Origin: Bacteroidota bacterium
GTDB lineage: Bacteria > Bacteroidota > Bacteroidia > Bacteroidales > JAADGE01
Direction of reading: 5' to 3'
Length of the DNA stretch: 51,878 bases
Assembly (NCBI GenBank): GCA_024277895.1
Contig: JAJRUH010000002.1
Span: 1 to 51,878, forward strand
Of the stretch, positions 1-8,276 are shown in pieces (positions within the stretch are counted from its first letter, which is position 1; every line of letters begins with the position of its first letter). A program made the translations under genes and the position numbers. Under the pieces are notes generated by a model. It was not told the DNA's origin, did no database searches, and saw only the letters and a list, made by a program, of their open reading frames with translations.

Positions 1-518
1 AAATTATTATTTTCGGGAAAGAAGGACACGCCGAAGTGATAGGTCTTTTAGGGCATACCGATAATCGCGGAATAGTTATTTCAGAAGAAAAAGACTTGGA
101 TAAAATTGATTTTTCCAAACCTATAAATATTTTTTCGCAAACAACAAAAAGCCGTTCAAGCTATCATAAAATTATTGAAAAAATAAAAGACCGAATGGTT
201 GAAGAAACCGGGAATAACGAAATAAATTTTATTATTAACGATTCTACCTGCCGTGCAGTTTCAAACAGAGATGTTTTTCTTAAAGATTTTGCAAAAAAAC
301 ACGATACAATAATTTTTGTAAGCGGGAAAAAAAGTTCTAACGGAAAAGTGCTTTACGAAGTTTGTAAAAAACAAAATATGCGTTCTTATTTTGTCAGCGA
401 AACCGACGAATTGAAAAAAGAATGGTTTAAGCCCGAAGATTCCGTAGGAATTTGCGGTGCAACCTCAACCCCCGAATGGCTTATGAAAAAAGTAAAGAAC
501 AAAATTGAAACTTTTTGA
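1..518 (+). CDS. ispH: 4-hydroxy-3-methylbut-2-enyl diphosphate reductase, C-terminal part
   Basis: The gene enters from outside the window; the first full codon is at base 3 and it ends with TGA, leaving about 171 residues of a family usually near 290. IspH is the 4Fe-4S enzyme of the last step of the MEP pathway, making IPP and DMAPP. Visible family marks are the GHAEVIG stretch, whose His lines up with the substrate-binding His of E. coli IspH, the cluster Cys in STCRAVSNR (Cys codon at 249-251), and the late GICGATSTPEW segment. The GTG at base 36 is internal, because the conserved reading continues upstream of it. It converges with the ferredoxin reductase gene. The identification is firm; only the N-terminal part, with the other two cluster cysteines, is outside the window. 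Confidence 0.95.
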   Translation, partial: IIIFGKEGHAEVIGLLGHTDNRGIVISEEKDLDKIDFSKPINIFSQTTKSRSSYHKIIEKIKDRMVEETGNNEINFIINDSTCRAVSNRDVFLKDFAKKHDTIIFVSGKKSSNGKVLYEVCKKQNMRSYFVSETDELKKEWFKPEDSVGICGATSTPEWLMKKVKNKIETF

Positions 519-521
519 TAT

Positions 522-551
522 AAAAAAAGGAGGCAATGCATCCTCTGTTTT
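522..551. terminator. Weak hairpin between convergent genes
   Basis: A run of seven A, then GGAGG (529-533), loop CAATGCAT, then CCTCT (542-546) and a T-rich tail. The stem is only five pairs, one of them G-U. It fills the 33-base gap between the convergent ispH and fpr genes, so it could serve both strands. Confidence 0.4.
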
Positions 552-1364
552 CTATCCCCAGCTTTCAATATGAATTTCACCCGGTTCTTTACGTTTATGT
601 TCTTTAAAACCGTCTTTAGCCAATAATTCAAACATACTTTCTACCATTTTAGGATTTCCGCAAAGGAAAACATGTGTATTATCGGGCATAGGTTTTATGC
701 CCCAAGCTTTTTCAACAACACCGTCTGCCCACATATCTTGAACAAATCGAGTATCTCCGTTCCAAGCAGCAGGTTCATTTTTACTGTCAAGAATTGTAGG
801 GATATATGTAAATCTGTCCGATAAATTTTCTAAAAGCATTAATTCGGAACTGTAACCTAAATCCCAAGAATTTGCAGCACCATGAATAACGATAATTTTA
901 CGCTTTCCTCCGCCGAGAATATTAGAACGCAGCATACTCACATACGGAGCAACTCCCGTACCGGTAGCCACCAAAACAATGTTATGATCTTCAGGTACTT
1001 GTTCCAAAGTAAACATTCCGACCATTTTCTTTCCGAGTTCAATTTTGTCTCCTATTTCCAAAGCAAAAAGTCTCGGAGTTAAAGCACCGGATCGTACCAG
1101 GGAAATGTAAAATTCTATAAATTGTTTTGATTTTGATGAAGAAGCAATTGAATACACACGCTTAATCATTTTATCAGGATCAAAGTCTTTCGGATTAGGT
1201 GTTGCATCAGCTACTCTGGATGCCGAACCGGGAAGTGCCAAAGCCGTAAATTGTCCGGGTTCAAAATCAGGAAGTTCCCATCCGTCAGGCGCAATTCTGA
1301 AAATTTTCATTGACGGTGACACCTGAATAATTTGTGTTACAACTGCATTAAATTTATTTTCCAT
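552..1364 (-). CDS. fpr: Ferredoxin/flavodoxin-NADP+ reductase
   Basis: This 270-residue flavoenzyme of the FNR superfamily moves electrons between NADPH and ferredoxin or flavodoxin in the cytoplasm. The FAD-binding RVYS motif is at residues 69-72, the NADP pyrophosphate motif GTGVAP at 135-140, and the CGNPKM nicotinamide-site motif at 235-240. The chain ends in ESWG, so an aromatic residue lies near the C terminus. Length is close to bacterial Fpr proteins. It lies 24 bases downstream of the dihydroorotate-dehydrogenase-like gene on the same strand, so the two are probably co-transcribed. That suggests, but does not show, that it supplies or accepts electrons for its neighbour. Confidence 0.88.
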   Translation of the reverse strand: MENKFNAVVTQIIQVSPSMKIFRIAPDGWELPDFEPGQFTALALPGSASRVADATPNPKDFDPDKMIKRVYSIASSSKSKQFIEFYISLVRSGALTPRLFALEIGDKIELGKKMVGMFTLEQVPEDHNIVLVATGTGVAPYVSMLRSNILGGGKRKIIVIHGAANSWDLGYSSELMLLENLSDRFTYIPTILDSKNEPAAWNGDTRFVQDMWADGVVEKAWGIKPMPDNTHVFLCGNPKMVESMFELLAKDGFKEHKRKEPGEIHIESWG

Positions 1365-1388
1365 TCTGTTAAATCTTATATTATTTTA

Positions 1389-2369
1389 TTAAGAAATTCC
1401 TCCGAAATATTTCATAAACTGAATTCTTTCGTAAGCTCTGTTGTTTTTTATATTATGAAAACTTAATTGTCCTTTCATCTCATCAATATTATTGAATCCG
1501 TGTTTACTCATTACGCTTTCAAATTCTTTCAAAATTGTTCCGATATATTCGAGTCCGTGCTTATAAAGTATCGAAACAATATGTACTGCAGATGCACCTG
1601 CTAATACTTGTTTTGCCATACTTATTCCGTCATGAATACCCGTTGTTGCAGCCATATCAGCATCAATTTTTTCCGATAACAATGCAATCCATCGCAAAGG
1701 TAAAATATATTCATCCGGTGTACTGAAAACATTTGAAGATACAATTTCTAAGGTATTGATATCAATATCAGGATTATAAAAACGATTAAACAAGGTAATT
1801 CCGTCAACATTTTTTGATGCACTCAAATTATAAATGAGTTTTGCCAATCCTGCAGAATAATAACTCATTTTTAATGAAATAGGTATTGAAATTGATTTAT
1901 TAACCTTTTCCGTTATCTTAAAATACATCTTTTCTGTTTCTTCAGCATCTGTAAAAGGATCTGACGGTAATAAAGAAATATTCAGTTCCAAGGCATCGGC
2001 TCCTGCATTTTCAATCTCTTTTGCAAAAGAAGTCCATTCGGTATCATTCACACAATTAATACTGGCTATAACAGGAATATCAACGGCAGATTTTGCATCT
2101 TTAATTAAATTCAAGTAATCCGTAATTGTTTTATCTCTTGTATATTCCTGAATATATTCATAAGCTTCGGGGTAATCATTAGATCCGCTGTAAACAGTTT
2201 TATTAATTTCAGCATTAATCTGTTCTTCAAATAAAGATTTTATAACTACTGCTCCGGCATTATTCGCCTCTGCACTCTTAATTTTATCAACCTTATCTGT
2301 CAACCCGGAACTCCCGACTATCAACGGATTTTTTAATTCCAGCCCCAAATATTTTGTTCTTAAATCCAT
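1389..2369 (-). CDS. Dihydroorotate-dehydrogenase-like flavoprotein
   Basis: A 326-residue TIM-barrel protein of the dihydroorotate dehydrogenase (PyrD) superfamily. It shows the N-terminal LGLELKNPLIVGSSGLT segment and the barrel strand ALELN (126-130). In class 1 PyrD that strand is followed by S-C-P-N, where Cys (Ser in class 2) is the catalytic base. Here the sequence is ELNISLLPSDP, so the base position is Leu133 and no nearby Cys replaces it. Ser132 and the flavin-barrel layout are kept. A normal role in pyrimidine synthesis is therefore doubtful; another flavin-dependent oxidoreductase role is more likely. First gene of a two-gene unit with fpr, with a promoter-like box 27 bases before the start. 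Confidence 0.75.
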   Translation of the reverse strand: MDLRTKYLGLELKNPLIVGSSGLTDKVDKIKSAEANNAGAVVIKSLFEEQINAEINKTVYSGSNDYPEAYEYIQEYTRDKTITDYLNLIKDAKSAVDIPVIASINCVNDTEWTSFAKEIENAGADALELNISLLPSDPFTDAEETEKMYFKITEKVNKSISIPISLKMSYYSAGLAKLIYNLSASKNVDGITLFNRFYNPDIDINTLEIVSSNVFSTPDEYILPLRWIALLSEKIDADMAATTGIHDGISMAKQVLAGASAVHIVSILYKHGLEYIGTILKEFESVMSKHGFNNIDEMKGQLSFHNIKNNRAYERIQFMKYFGGIS

Positions 2370-2395
2370 GTTACAACAGTATAATTAATGACTTA

Positions 2396-2403
2396 CAAAA
2401 ATA
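2396..2403 (-). promoter_or_regulatory. -7 promoter box for the PyrD-like/fpr unit
   Basis: On the minus strand this reads TATTTTTG, a full match to the Bacteroidota -7 consensus TAnnTTTG. Transcription would begin near 2389, about 20 bases before the start codon. No clear -33 TTG is present. Confidence 0.5.
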
Positions 2404-2510
2404 GATAATTTTTCCTTTTATCCTAAGATTAAACAAAAAAGATTTCTATACCTTAAAATTTGAATAAGATAAATTATTCACAAAAAAACAAACTTATTAT
2501 TTTTTAAAGA

Positions 2511-2524
2511 TTGATAATTCTCAA
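2511..2524. promoter_or_regulatory. FNR/CRP-like palindrome upstream of cbb3 cluster
   Basis: TTGATAATTCTCAA matches the FNR consensus TTGAT-N4-ATCAA except at one base. It lies 198 bases before ccoS and about 165 before the proposed -7 box, which is far for a classical activator site. Oxygen control of cbb3 operons by FNR-type proteins is well known in other phyla; that this site does so here is inference. Confidence 0.35.
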
Positions 2525-2687
2525 TAAAAAAATTAACCGAACAAATTAGAACAATTCTAAATTGGAAGGTTAAACACTATTTTTAAATAAAGTGTGAAAC
2601 CTTTAAACTAAAGAAATAACAACAAAAATAATGAATATTAAATGATATAAAGACTTAAAAATATTTTACTCTTTTTAATTTTATTTC

Positions 2688-2695
2688 TATTTTCG
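2688..2695 (+). promoter_or_regulatory. -7-like box for the cbb3 cluster
   Basis: TATTTTCG differs from TAnnTTTG only by C for T at the seventh base. The start codon of ccoS follows 27 bases later. The POT transporter gene has the same TTCG variant (28786-28793). Confidence 0.4.
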
Positions 2696-2721
2696 TAGCT
2701 ATTAATAATTAACAACATTAA

Positions 2722-2973
2722 ATGATCGTAATTTTCATCTTAATAGGTTTTAGTCTTATTGTTGCATTAATATTTTTATTCCTGTATATCTGGTCTGTAA
2801 AAGACGGTCAATTTGATGATGATTACACACCTTCCGTAAGAATGTTGTTTGACGATAACAAGCCGGGCATAAAAAACAACGAAGAAAAAGAACTTGAAGA
2901 ATCTGATAATACAAATCAAAATAATACTGAAACTCAAAATAATACTGAAACCAATAAAATTAAAGATGTATGA
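2722..2973 (+). CDS. ccoS: cbb3 oxidase maturation protein CcoS
   Basis: An 83-residue membrane protein with one N-terminal helix (about residues 3-24) followed by the family signature WSVKDGQFDD. The C-terminal tail is rich in Asn, Glu and Thr, including a short repeat of NNTET. CcoS is needed for heme and copper insertion into the CcoN subunit of cbb3 oxidases. It is the first gene of the cluster, and its TGA overlaps the ATG of ccoNO in the sequence ATGA, so translation is probably coupled. The copper ATPase gene ccoI, often next to ccoS, is not present here. Confidence 0.9.
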   Translation: MIVIFILIGFSLIVALIFLFLYIWSVKDGQFDDDYTPSVRMLFDDNKPGIKNNEEKELEESDNTNQNNTETQNNTETNKIKDV

Positions 2974-5456
2974 CACAAGAAAAATTTTATTATGACAACA
3001 AAATCGTAAAATTGTTTGCCTATGCCACCATTTTTTGGGGAATTGTAGGAATGTTAGTCGGTCTGTGGGCTGCGACAGAACTTGCATTTCCTTCGTGGAA
3101 TTTAAATTTATCTTTTTTAACATTCGGCAGATTAAGACCTTTACACACAAATGCTATTGTCTTTGCCTTTACGGGTAATGCCATTTTCACAGGTTCATAT
3201 TATGTCGTTCAGCGATTATTAAAAGCAAGAATGTTCAGTGATTTTCTGAGCAAGTTTAACTTTTGGGGCTGGCAACTTATTATTGTTCTCGCTGCAATAA
3301 CTTTACCTCTCGGTATTACGGTAAGTAAAGAATATGCTGAATTAGAATGGCCTATTGATATTTTAATTGCTGTTGTATGGGTATCATACGGATGGAACCT
3401 GATCGGAACTTTATTAAAAAGACGTGTTCAACATATTTATGTTGCAATTTGGTTCTTTTTAGCAAGTTTTGTAGCTGTTGCTGTTTTACATATTGGTAAT
3501 TCAATCGAAATACCTGTTAATTTCTTTAAAAGTTATACTGTTTATGCGGGTGTTCAAGATGCTGTTGTTCAATGGTGGTACGGCCATAATGCCGTTGCTT
3601 TCTTTTTAACTACCCCTTTTCTCGGGTTAATGTACTATTTTTTACCAAAAGCTGCTAATCGACCTATTTATTCATACAGATTATCTATCATACATTTTTG
3701 GTCTTTAATATTTATATATATGTGGGCTGGTCCGCACCATTTATTATATCAGGCGTTACCGGATTGGGCACAAACTTTAGGAGTTGTGTTCTCAATAATG
3801 TTGCTCGCACCTTCTTGGGGAGGAATGATAAACGGTTTGTTAACATTAAGAGGTGCATGGGACAAAGTAAGAGAAAGTGCCGTACTTAAATTCTTTGTTG
3901 TGGCAGTAACCGCATACGGTATGTCAACTTTTGAAGGTCCGATGCTTTCTATTAAAACGGTCAATTCATTTACGCATTTTACCGATTGGACTATTGCACA
4001 TGTTCACATCGGCGGAATGGGATGGAACGGATTTATGACTTTCGGTATGCTTTACTGGTTAATACCAAGATTATTTAATACAAAATTACATTCGGAAAAA
4101 TCGGCTAATACACATTTCTGGATAGGAACATTAGGGATGTTAGCATACTCAATACCGTTATATTGGGCAGCTTTTACACAAACATTAATGTGGAAAGAAT
4201 TTACAGATGCCGGTTATTTGGCATATCCCGAATTTTTAGATACCGTAACGCAAATAATTCCTATGTACATAACACGTGTATTCGGCGGAATTTTATATAT
4301 TACCGGTATAATAATTATGTTACCAAATTTAATAAAAACAATTAAATCAGGACATATTATTGAAAACGAAGAAACTTATGCAGCTCCGAGAGAAAAACTC
4401 GCAAAAAAACGTCTTGCAGGTGAAACTCCTCACAGATGGATTGAAAGAAAAGCTGTACATTTTACAATTTGGGTTCTTATTGCGATTATTGTCGGCGGTC
4501 TTGTTGAAATTATTCCGATGATTACCGTCAAATCAAATATCCCGACAATTGCAGCCGTAAAACCTTATACTCCGCTTGAACTCGAAGGACGTGATTTATA
4601 TATAAAAGAAGGTTGCTATACTTGCCACTCTCAAAGTATCAGACCGTTTCGTTCTGAAACAGAGCGTTACGGCGAATACTCCAAACAAGGTGAATTTGTT
4701 TATGATCATCCCTTCCAGTGGGGTTCAAAAAGAACAGGACCGGATTTGGCTCGTTCCGGGTACAGAGGCGGTAAAATGTTCCGTCCTGCAGTGTGGCATT
4801 ACGAACATTTTAAAGATCCTCAAAAATTTATTGAAGGGTCAATTATGCCTGCCTATCCTTGGTTTTTTGAAAATGATTTGGATTACAGCTCAATTAAACG
4901 CAAAATTGAAGTTATGCAAATGCTGGGAGTTCCGTATCCTGCAGGATATGCAGACAAAGCTGAAGCAGATTTAAAAAAACAAGCAGAAGGAATTGCAGCC
5001 GAACTGAAAAAAGCAGGAAAAGATATCGCTTGGAATAAACAAATAATTGCTATGATTGCATATCTGCATAAACTCGGAAAGGATATTTCTTTGGCAACAG
5101 CTGACAATAAATCAAATGCTGAAGGTGAAAAAACTAAAATCCTTAACTTTACGGCATCATCAAATCCTGAAGATTTAAAGTCAGGTGCTGAAATTTTTAA
5201 AAGTACTTGTGCTGCTTGTCACGGAGCAAACGGTGAAGGTGTTATCGGTCCTAATTTGGGAGACAATTTCACTTTGCACGGAAGTAATGCAAAAGATATT
5301 TTCAAGGTTATTTCTGACGGAGCCGGAATTATGACAGGCTACAAGTTTCAATTTGACCAAAAAAAATTAGGACAAGTTGCAAGTTATGTATATTCACTTT
5401 TAGGAACAAACCCGAAAAACGGACAAGATCCGGAAGGGGAAAAAATTCAAAAATAA
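2970..5456 (+). CDS. ccoNO: cbb3 cytochrome c oxidase, fused CcoN-CcoO with extra cytochrome c domain
   Basis: An 828-residue inner-membrane subunit. Residues 1 to about 470 are the CcoN oxygen-reducing core, with histidines in LHTNAIVFAF, WWYGHNAV, WAGPHHLL and IAHVHIGG that match the heme b, heme b3 and CuB ligands. After a helix at about 495-515 comes a CcoO-type monoheme cytochrome, with CYTCH at 549-553 and the SIMPAYPWF Met ligand. A third, class I cytochrome c domain follows, with CAACH at 747-751 and a Met in GIMTGY. CcoN-CcoO fusions are common in this phylum; the extra heme domain makes the chain longer than a simple fusion. It uses cytochrome c to reduce oxygen with high affinity and pumps protons. 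It overlaps ccoS and is followed after 7 bases by the ccoQ-like gene. Confidence 0.95.
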   Translation: MTQEKFYYDNKIVKLFAYATIFWGIVGMLVGLWAATELAFPSWNLNLSFLTFGRLRPLHTNAIVFAFTGNAIFTGSYYVVQRLLKARMFSDFLSKFNFWGWQLIIVLAAITLPLGITVSKEYAELEWPIDILIAVVWVSYGWNLIGTLLKRRVQHIYVAIWFFLASFVAVAVLHIGNSIEIPVNFFKSYTVYAGVQDAVVQWWYGHNAVAFFLTTPFLGLMYYFLPKAANRPIYSYRLSIIHFWSLIFIYMWAGPHHLLYQALPDWAQTLGVVFSIMLLAPSWGGMINGLLTLRGAWDKVRESAVLKFFVVAVTAYGMSTFEGPMLSIKTVNSFTHFTDWTIAHVHIGGMGWNGFMTFGMLYWLIPRLFNTKLHSEKSANTHFWIGTLGMLAYSIPLYWAAFTQTLMWKEFTDAGYLAYPEFLDTVTQIIPMYITRVFGGILYITGIIIMLPNLIKTIKSGHIIENEETYAAPREKLAKKRLAGETPHRWIERKAVHFTIWVLIAIIVGGLVEIIPMITVKSNIPTIAAVKPYTPLELEGRDLYIKEGCYTCHSQSIRPFRSETERYGEYSKQGEFVYDHPFQWGSKRTGPDLARSGYRGGKMFRPAVWHYEHFKDPQKFIEGSIMPAYPWFFENDLDYSSIKRKIEVMQMLGVPYPAGYADKAEADLKKQAEGIAAELKKAGKDIAWNKQIIAMIAYLHKLGKDISLATADNKSNAEGEKTKILNFTASSNPEDLKSGAEIFKSTCAACHGANGEGVIGPNLGDNFTLHGSNAKDIFKVISDGAGIMTGYKFQFDQKKLGQVASYVYSLLGTNPKNGQDPEGEKIQK

Positions 5457-5463
5457 AGTACTT

Positions 5464-5661
5464 ATGTTGGGAGATAAATTAAAATATTTAGAAGACCATA
5501 AATGGGCAACTATTTGGCCGAACATATCTGTTGTACTATTTACACTTTTATTCATCATCATTATAATTATAGTCATAAAATATAAAAAATCCGATGTAAA
5601 AAAATGGGAAGCAATGCCCTTAGATGATGACGAAAGTAATAATTCTGCACAGAATAATTAA
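5464..5661 (+). CDS. ccoQ: CcoQ-like small cbb3 subunit
   Basis: A 65-residue protein with one strongly hydrophobic helix (about residues 21-40) and a charged tail, KYKKSDVKKWEAMPLDDDES. Size, topology and place between ccoNO and ccoP fit CcoQ, a small subunit that stabilises the assembled oxidase. The sequence has little else to identify it, so the name rests mainly on position. Confidence 0.7.
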   Translation: MLGDKLKYLEDHKWATIWPNISVVLFTLLFIIIIIIVIKYKKSDVKKWEAMPLDDDESNNSAQNN

Positions 5662-5693
5662 AAGTAACAGTTCATTTTTAAAACTGAAATAAA

Positions 5694-6281
5694 ATGGAAA
5701 ATAAAAATACAAATCCGAAAGAAATTTTTGAAGGATACAATGAAAAATATGATCAAAAATTAATGATTGAACATGATTATGACGGCATCAGAGAATTGGA
5801 TAATCCTCCGCCTCCTTGGTTAATGTGGTTATTTTACCTCACTGTTTTTTGGGCTTTGGGCTACGCAGCCTACTTTCATTTTTTCCATATCGGACCTTTA
5901 CAAGCCGAAGAATATAAAATTGAAATGGCAGAAGCAGCAAAGAAGTATAAAAAATCCGATGCAGAGACAAAACAAATTGTATTATTAACTGATGAAACTT
6001 CCTTGAACGCCGGTGCTGCCGTTTATGCAAAATCTTGTGCTGCATGCCACGGACCTAAAGGAAAAGGAGGTATCGGAGTTAATTTAACCGATAACAAATG
6101 GATTTACGGAAATTCACCTGAGAATGTTTTTAAAACGATTAAAAACGGAACAACTAAAGGAATGGCATCTTTCAGTTCATTACCCGATAAAAAACTAATT
6201 CAGGTAACTTCTTTTATATTACTAAAACTTCAACCACAAAAAGCAACTGATACAGAGAGCAATACTAATTCAGATAATTAA
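5694..6281 (+). CDS. ccoP: cbb3 oxidase cytochrome c subunit CcoP, single heme
   Basis: A 195-residue membrane-anchored cytochrome c. The N-terminal part carries the CcoP anchor signature YDGIRELDNPPPPWLMW followed by one helix (about 42-64). A class I cytochrome domain has CAACH at 115-119 and a probable Met ligand in GMASF. Proteobacterial CcoP usually holds two c hemes; this chain holds one. The missing one may be replaced by the extra cytochrome domain at the end of ccoNO. The gene is followed by a clear terminator, so ccoS-ccoNO-ccoQ-ccoP looks like the structural unit. Confidence 0.92.
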   Translation: MENKNTNPKEIFEGYNEKYDQKLMIEHDYDGIRELDNPPPPWLMWLFYLTVFWALGYAAYFHFFHIGPLQAEEYKIEMAEAAKKYKKSDAETKQIVLLTDETSLNAGAAVYAKSCAACHGPKGKGGIGVNLTDNKWIYGNSPENVFKTIKNGTTKGMASFSSLPDKKLIQVTSFILLKLQPQKATDTESNTNSDN

Positions 6282-6303
6282 AATAACTGTATATTTTTCT
6301 TGC

Positions 6304-6336
6304 AAACTACAAGCTGAATTTCGGCTTGTAGTTTTT
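6304..6336 (+). terminator. Intrinsic terminator after ccoP
   Basis: An 11-base perfect stem, AAACTACAAGC with GCTTGTAGTTT, around a 9-base loop, ending in five T. It sits 23 bases after the ccoP stop and separates the structural genes from ccoG. Confidence 0.82.
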
Positions 6337-6401
6337 AAATAAGTCTGATAATTAATTGTCTTTATGTTTTCTCTGCATTATCAACATAAATTACAACAGA
6401 T

Positions 6402-7811
6402 ATGAAACTTGATGAAAATCACGAAATAACATTCCGAGATACCATATCAACAGTTGATGAAAAAGGAAAAAGAAATTGGGTTTATGCAAAAAAACCTAAA
6501 GGCAGAATTTATAATTACAGAAAATTTTTTGCATATTCATTATTAGCATTTCTTTTTATTGTTCCTTTTATAAAAATCCACGGAGAACCTTTATTGCTTT
6601 TCAATGTAATTAAACGTAAATTCATTATTTTCGGTGTTATATTTTGGCCTCAGGATTCATTTTTATTTTATTTAATGATGTTGTCCTTCATTCTGTTTAT
6701 TGTCTTATTCACAGTAGTTTACGGAAGACTGTTCTGTGGTTGGGCATGTCCGCAAACTATATTTTTGGAATTTGTCTTTCGCCCTGTTGAATGGTTAATT
6801 GACGGAACACCCGCAAAGCAAAAAAAATTAAAAGCTCAGGCTTGGAATTTAGAAAAAATATTCAAAAGAGCATTGAAACATACCGTATTCTGGATTTTAT
6901 CTTTTTTAACAGTCTCGGCACTTCTTTCATTCATTCTCGGAATTGAAGTTGTTTTGAATTTCTTAAAACATCCGTTCCCCGAACATAAATCCGGGTTTAT
7001 TGCTTTAATTATTTTCACTTCGGCATTTTATTTTATTTACGCTTGGTTCAGAGAACAAGTTTGTTCTTTAATGTGCCCGTACGGTCGGCTTCAGAGTGTT
7101 TTGGTTGACCCGAATACCATCATTGTTTCATATGATTATTTAAGAGGCGAACCGAGAGGACTCTCAAAAAAAACAAATACTGAAACTGTCGAAAATATCG
7201 GAGACTGCATCGATTGCAAACAGTGCGTTCATGTTTGTCCGACAAATATTGACATTCGTAACGGAACACAATTAGAATGTGTAAATTGTACCGCCTGTAT
7301 TGATGCCTGCAACGCAACAATGAAAAAAACAGGGAAACCGAAAGGATTAATTCGATTTGCTTCCGAAAACGGTATTAAAACCGGAAAAGATTTTAAATTA
7401 ACAACTCGAAATATTGCTTATACTGTTGTGTTAACCGGAATCGTCATTTTCTTTTTAACAATGTTAATGACCCGACCCGATGTAGAAGCAAATATAATAA
7501 GAGACAGAAATATTTTACCGCAAATTCAAAACGACACGATTATTAATGTATATAATGTAAAAATTTTGAATAAAACCCATAATAATCTTAATTTAGAAAT
7601 TAAACCAAATAATTTTAAAGGAATCTTGAAATTTTTCGGAGATAAATTAGAAGTTAAAAGCGGTGAAAAGACAGAACCTAAAATGCTTATTTACATCCCT
7701 AAATCTGAATTAAAGCAAAAAAGCCGAATCTTAAAATTTGATATCTTTTCAAAAGGGAAACTCATAGAAACTGCTGAAACAAACTTTACAAATCCGGATA
7801 TTAATAATTAA
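6402..7811 (+). CDS. ccoG: cbb3 oxidase assembly protein CcoG
   Basis: A 469-residue membrane ferredoxin of the CcoG/FixG/RdxA family, which reduces Cu(II) for the oxidase copper centre. It has membrane segments around 42-62, 84-107, 160-182 and 198-215, the FCGWACPQT motif at 111-119 and CSLMCPYGR at 221-229. A ferredoxin part has cysteines 269, 272, 275 and 279, and 293, 296, 299 and 303, enough for two 4Fe-4S clusters. A further helix (about 336-356) precedes a C-terminal Ig-like domain. It starts 120 bases after ccoP, beyond the terminator, and leads a second unit with fixH and the SafE-like gene. Confidence 0.93.
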   Translation: MKLDENHEITFRDTISTVDEKGKRNWVYAKKPKGRIYNYRKFFAYSLLAFLFIVPFIKIHGEPLLLFNVIKRKFIIFGVIFWPQDSFLFYLMMLSFILFIVLFTVVYGRLFCGWACPQTIFLEFVFRPVEWLIDGTPAKQKKLKAQAWNLEKIFKRALKHTVFWILSFLTVSALLSFILGIEVVLNFLKHPFPEHKSGFIALIIFTSAFYFIYAWFREQVCSLMCPYGRLQSVLVDPNTIIVSYDYLRGEPRGLSKKTNTETVENIGDCIDCKQCVHVCPTNIDIRNGTQLECVNCTACIDACNATMKKTGKPKGLIRFASENGIKTGKDFKLTTRNIAYTVVLTGIVIFFLTMLMTRPDVEANIIRDRNILPQIQNDTIINVYNVKILNKTHNNLNLEIKPNNFKGILKFFGDKLEVKSGEKTEPKMLIYIPKSELKQKSRILKFDIFSKGKLIETAETNFTNPDINN

Positions 7812-7822
7812 AAAATAAAAGA

Positions 7823-8275
7823 ATGAAATTTAAATTTACATGGGGAACCGGAATATTACTGACAATTATTTTATTTGTAAGTTTCTTTATCAGTTTTGTC
7901 ATTTTCAGTTTCACTAAAGATGTTAACTTAGTTACCGAAGATTATTTCCCGGATGAAATTGCCTATGATTTAAAAATTGATAAAATAAAAAATACTAATG
8001 CTTTAAAAGAAAAAATAAATTTTCATACAAAAAATAATATACTGAAAATCACTTTTCCTTCTTTTATTTCTCATCGAAAAAAAATTAAAGGTACAATTTT
8101 GTTATATTATATTAAAAGTTATAAAAATGATAAAATTTTCAATATAAAACCTGACAAAGAAAAGTCCCAATATATTAATATCAGTACATTTCCTAAAGGC
8201 AGATATTCTGTTAAAGTTGATTGGTCATACAATAATAAAGCTTATTTTCAGGAAAAAATAATTGAAGTCAAATAA
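7823..8275 (+). CDS. fixH: FixH family protein
   Basis: A 150-residue protein with one N-terminal membrane helix (about 8-31), then VTEDYFPDEIAYDLKIDK, which resembles the conserved YYE region of FixH/CcoH proteins, and a lysine-rich beta domain outside the membrane. CcoH is involved in cbb3 assembly. It starts 11 bases after ccoG and is followed almost directly by the SafE-like gene, so the three are probably one operon. Confidence 0.8.
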   Translation: MKFKFTWGTGILLTIILFVSFFISFVIFSFTKDVNLVTEDYFPDEIAYDLKIDKIKNTNALKEKINFHTKNNILKITFPSFISHRKKIKGTILLYYIKSYKNDKIFNIKPDKEKSQYINISTFPKGRYSVKVDWSYNNKAYFQEKIIEVK

Positions 8276-8276
8276 T

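Larger units (their letters stand above)
2370..2721. other. 352-base gap between divergent units
   Basis: AT-rich gap between the minus-strand PyrD-like gene and the plus-strand cbb3 cluster. It holds the -7 box at 2396-2403, the FNR-like palindrome at 2511-2524 and the -7-like box at 2688-2695. No coding frame or RNA gene was recognised in the rest. Confidence 0.6.

Noticed and set aside
8262-8276. TTG start for the SafE-like gene inside fixH
   Set aside because: The ATG at 8277 directly follows the fixH stop and gives a normal first membrane helix.
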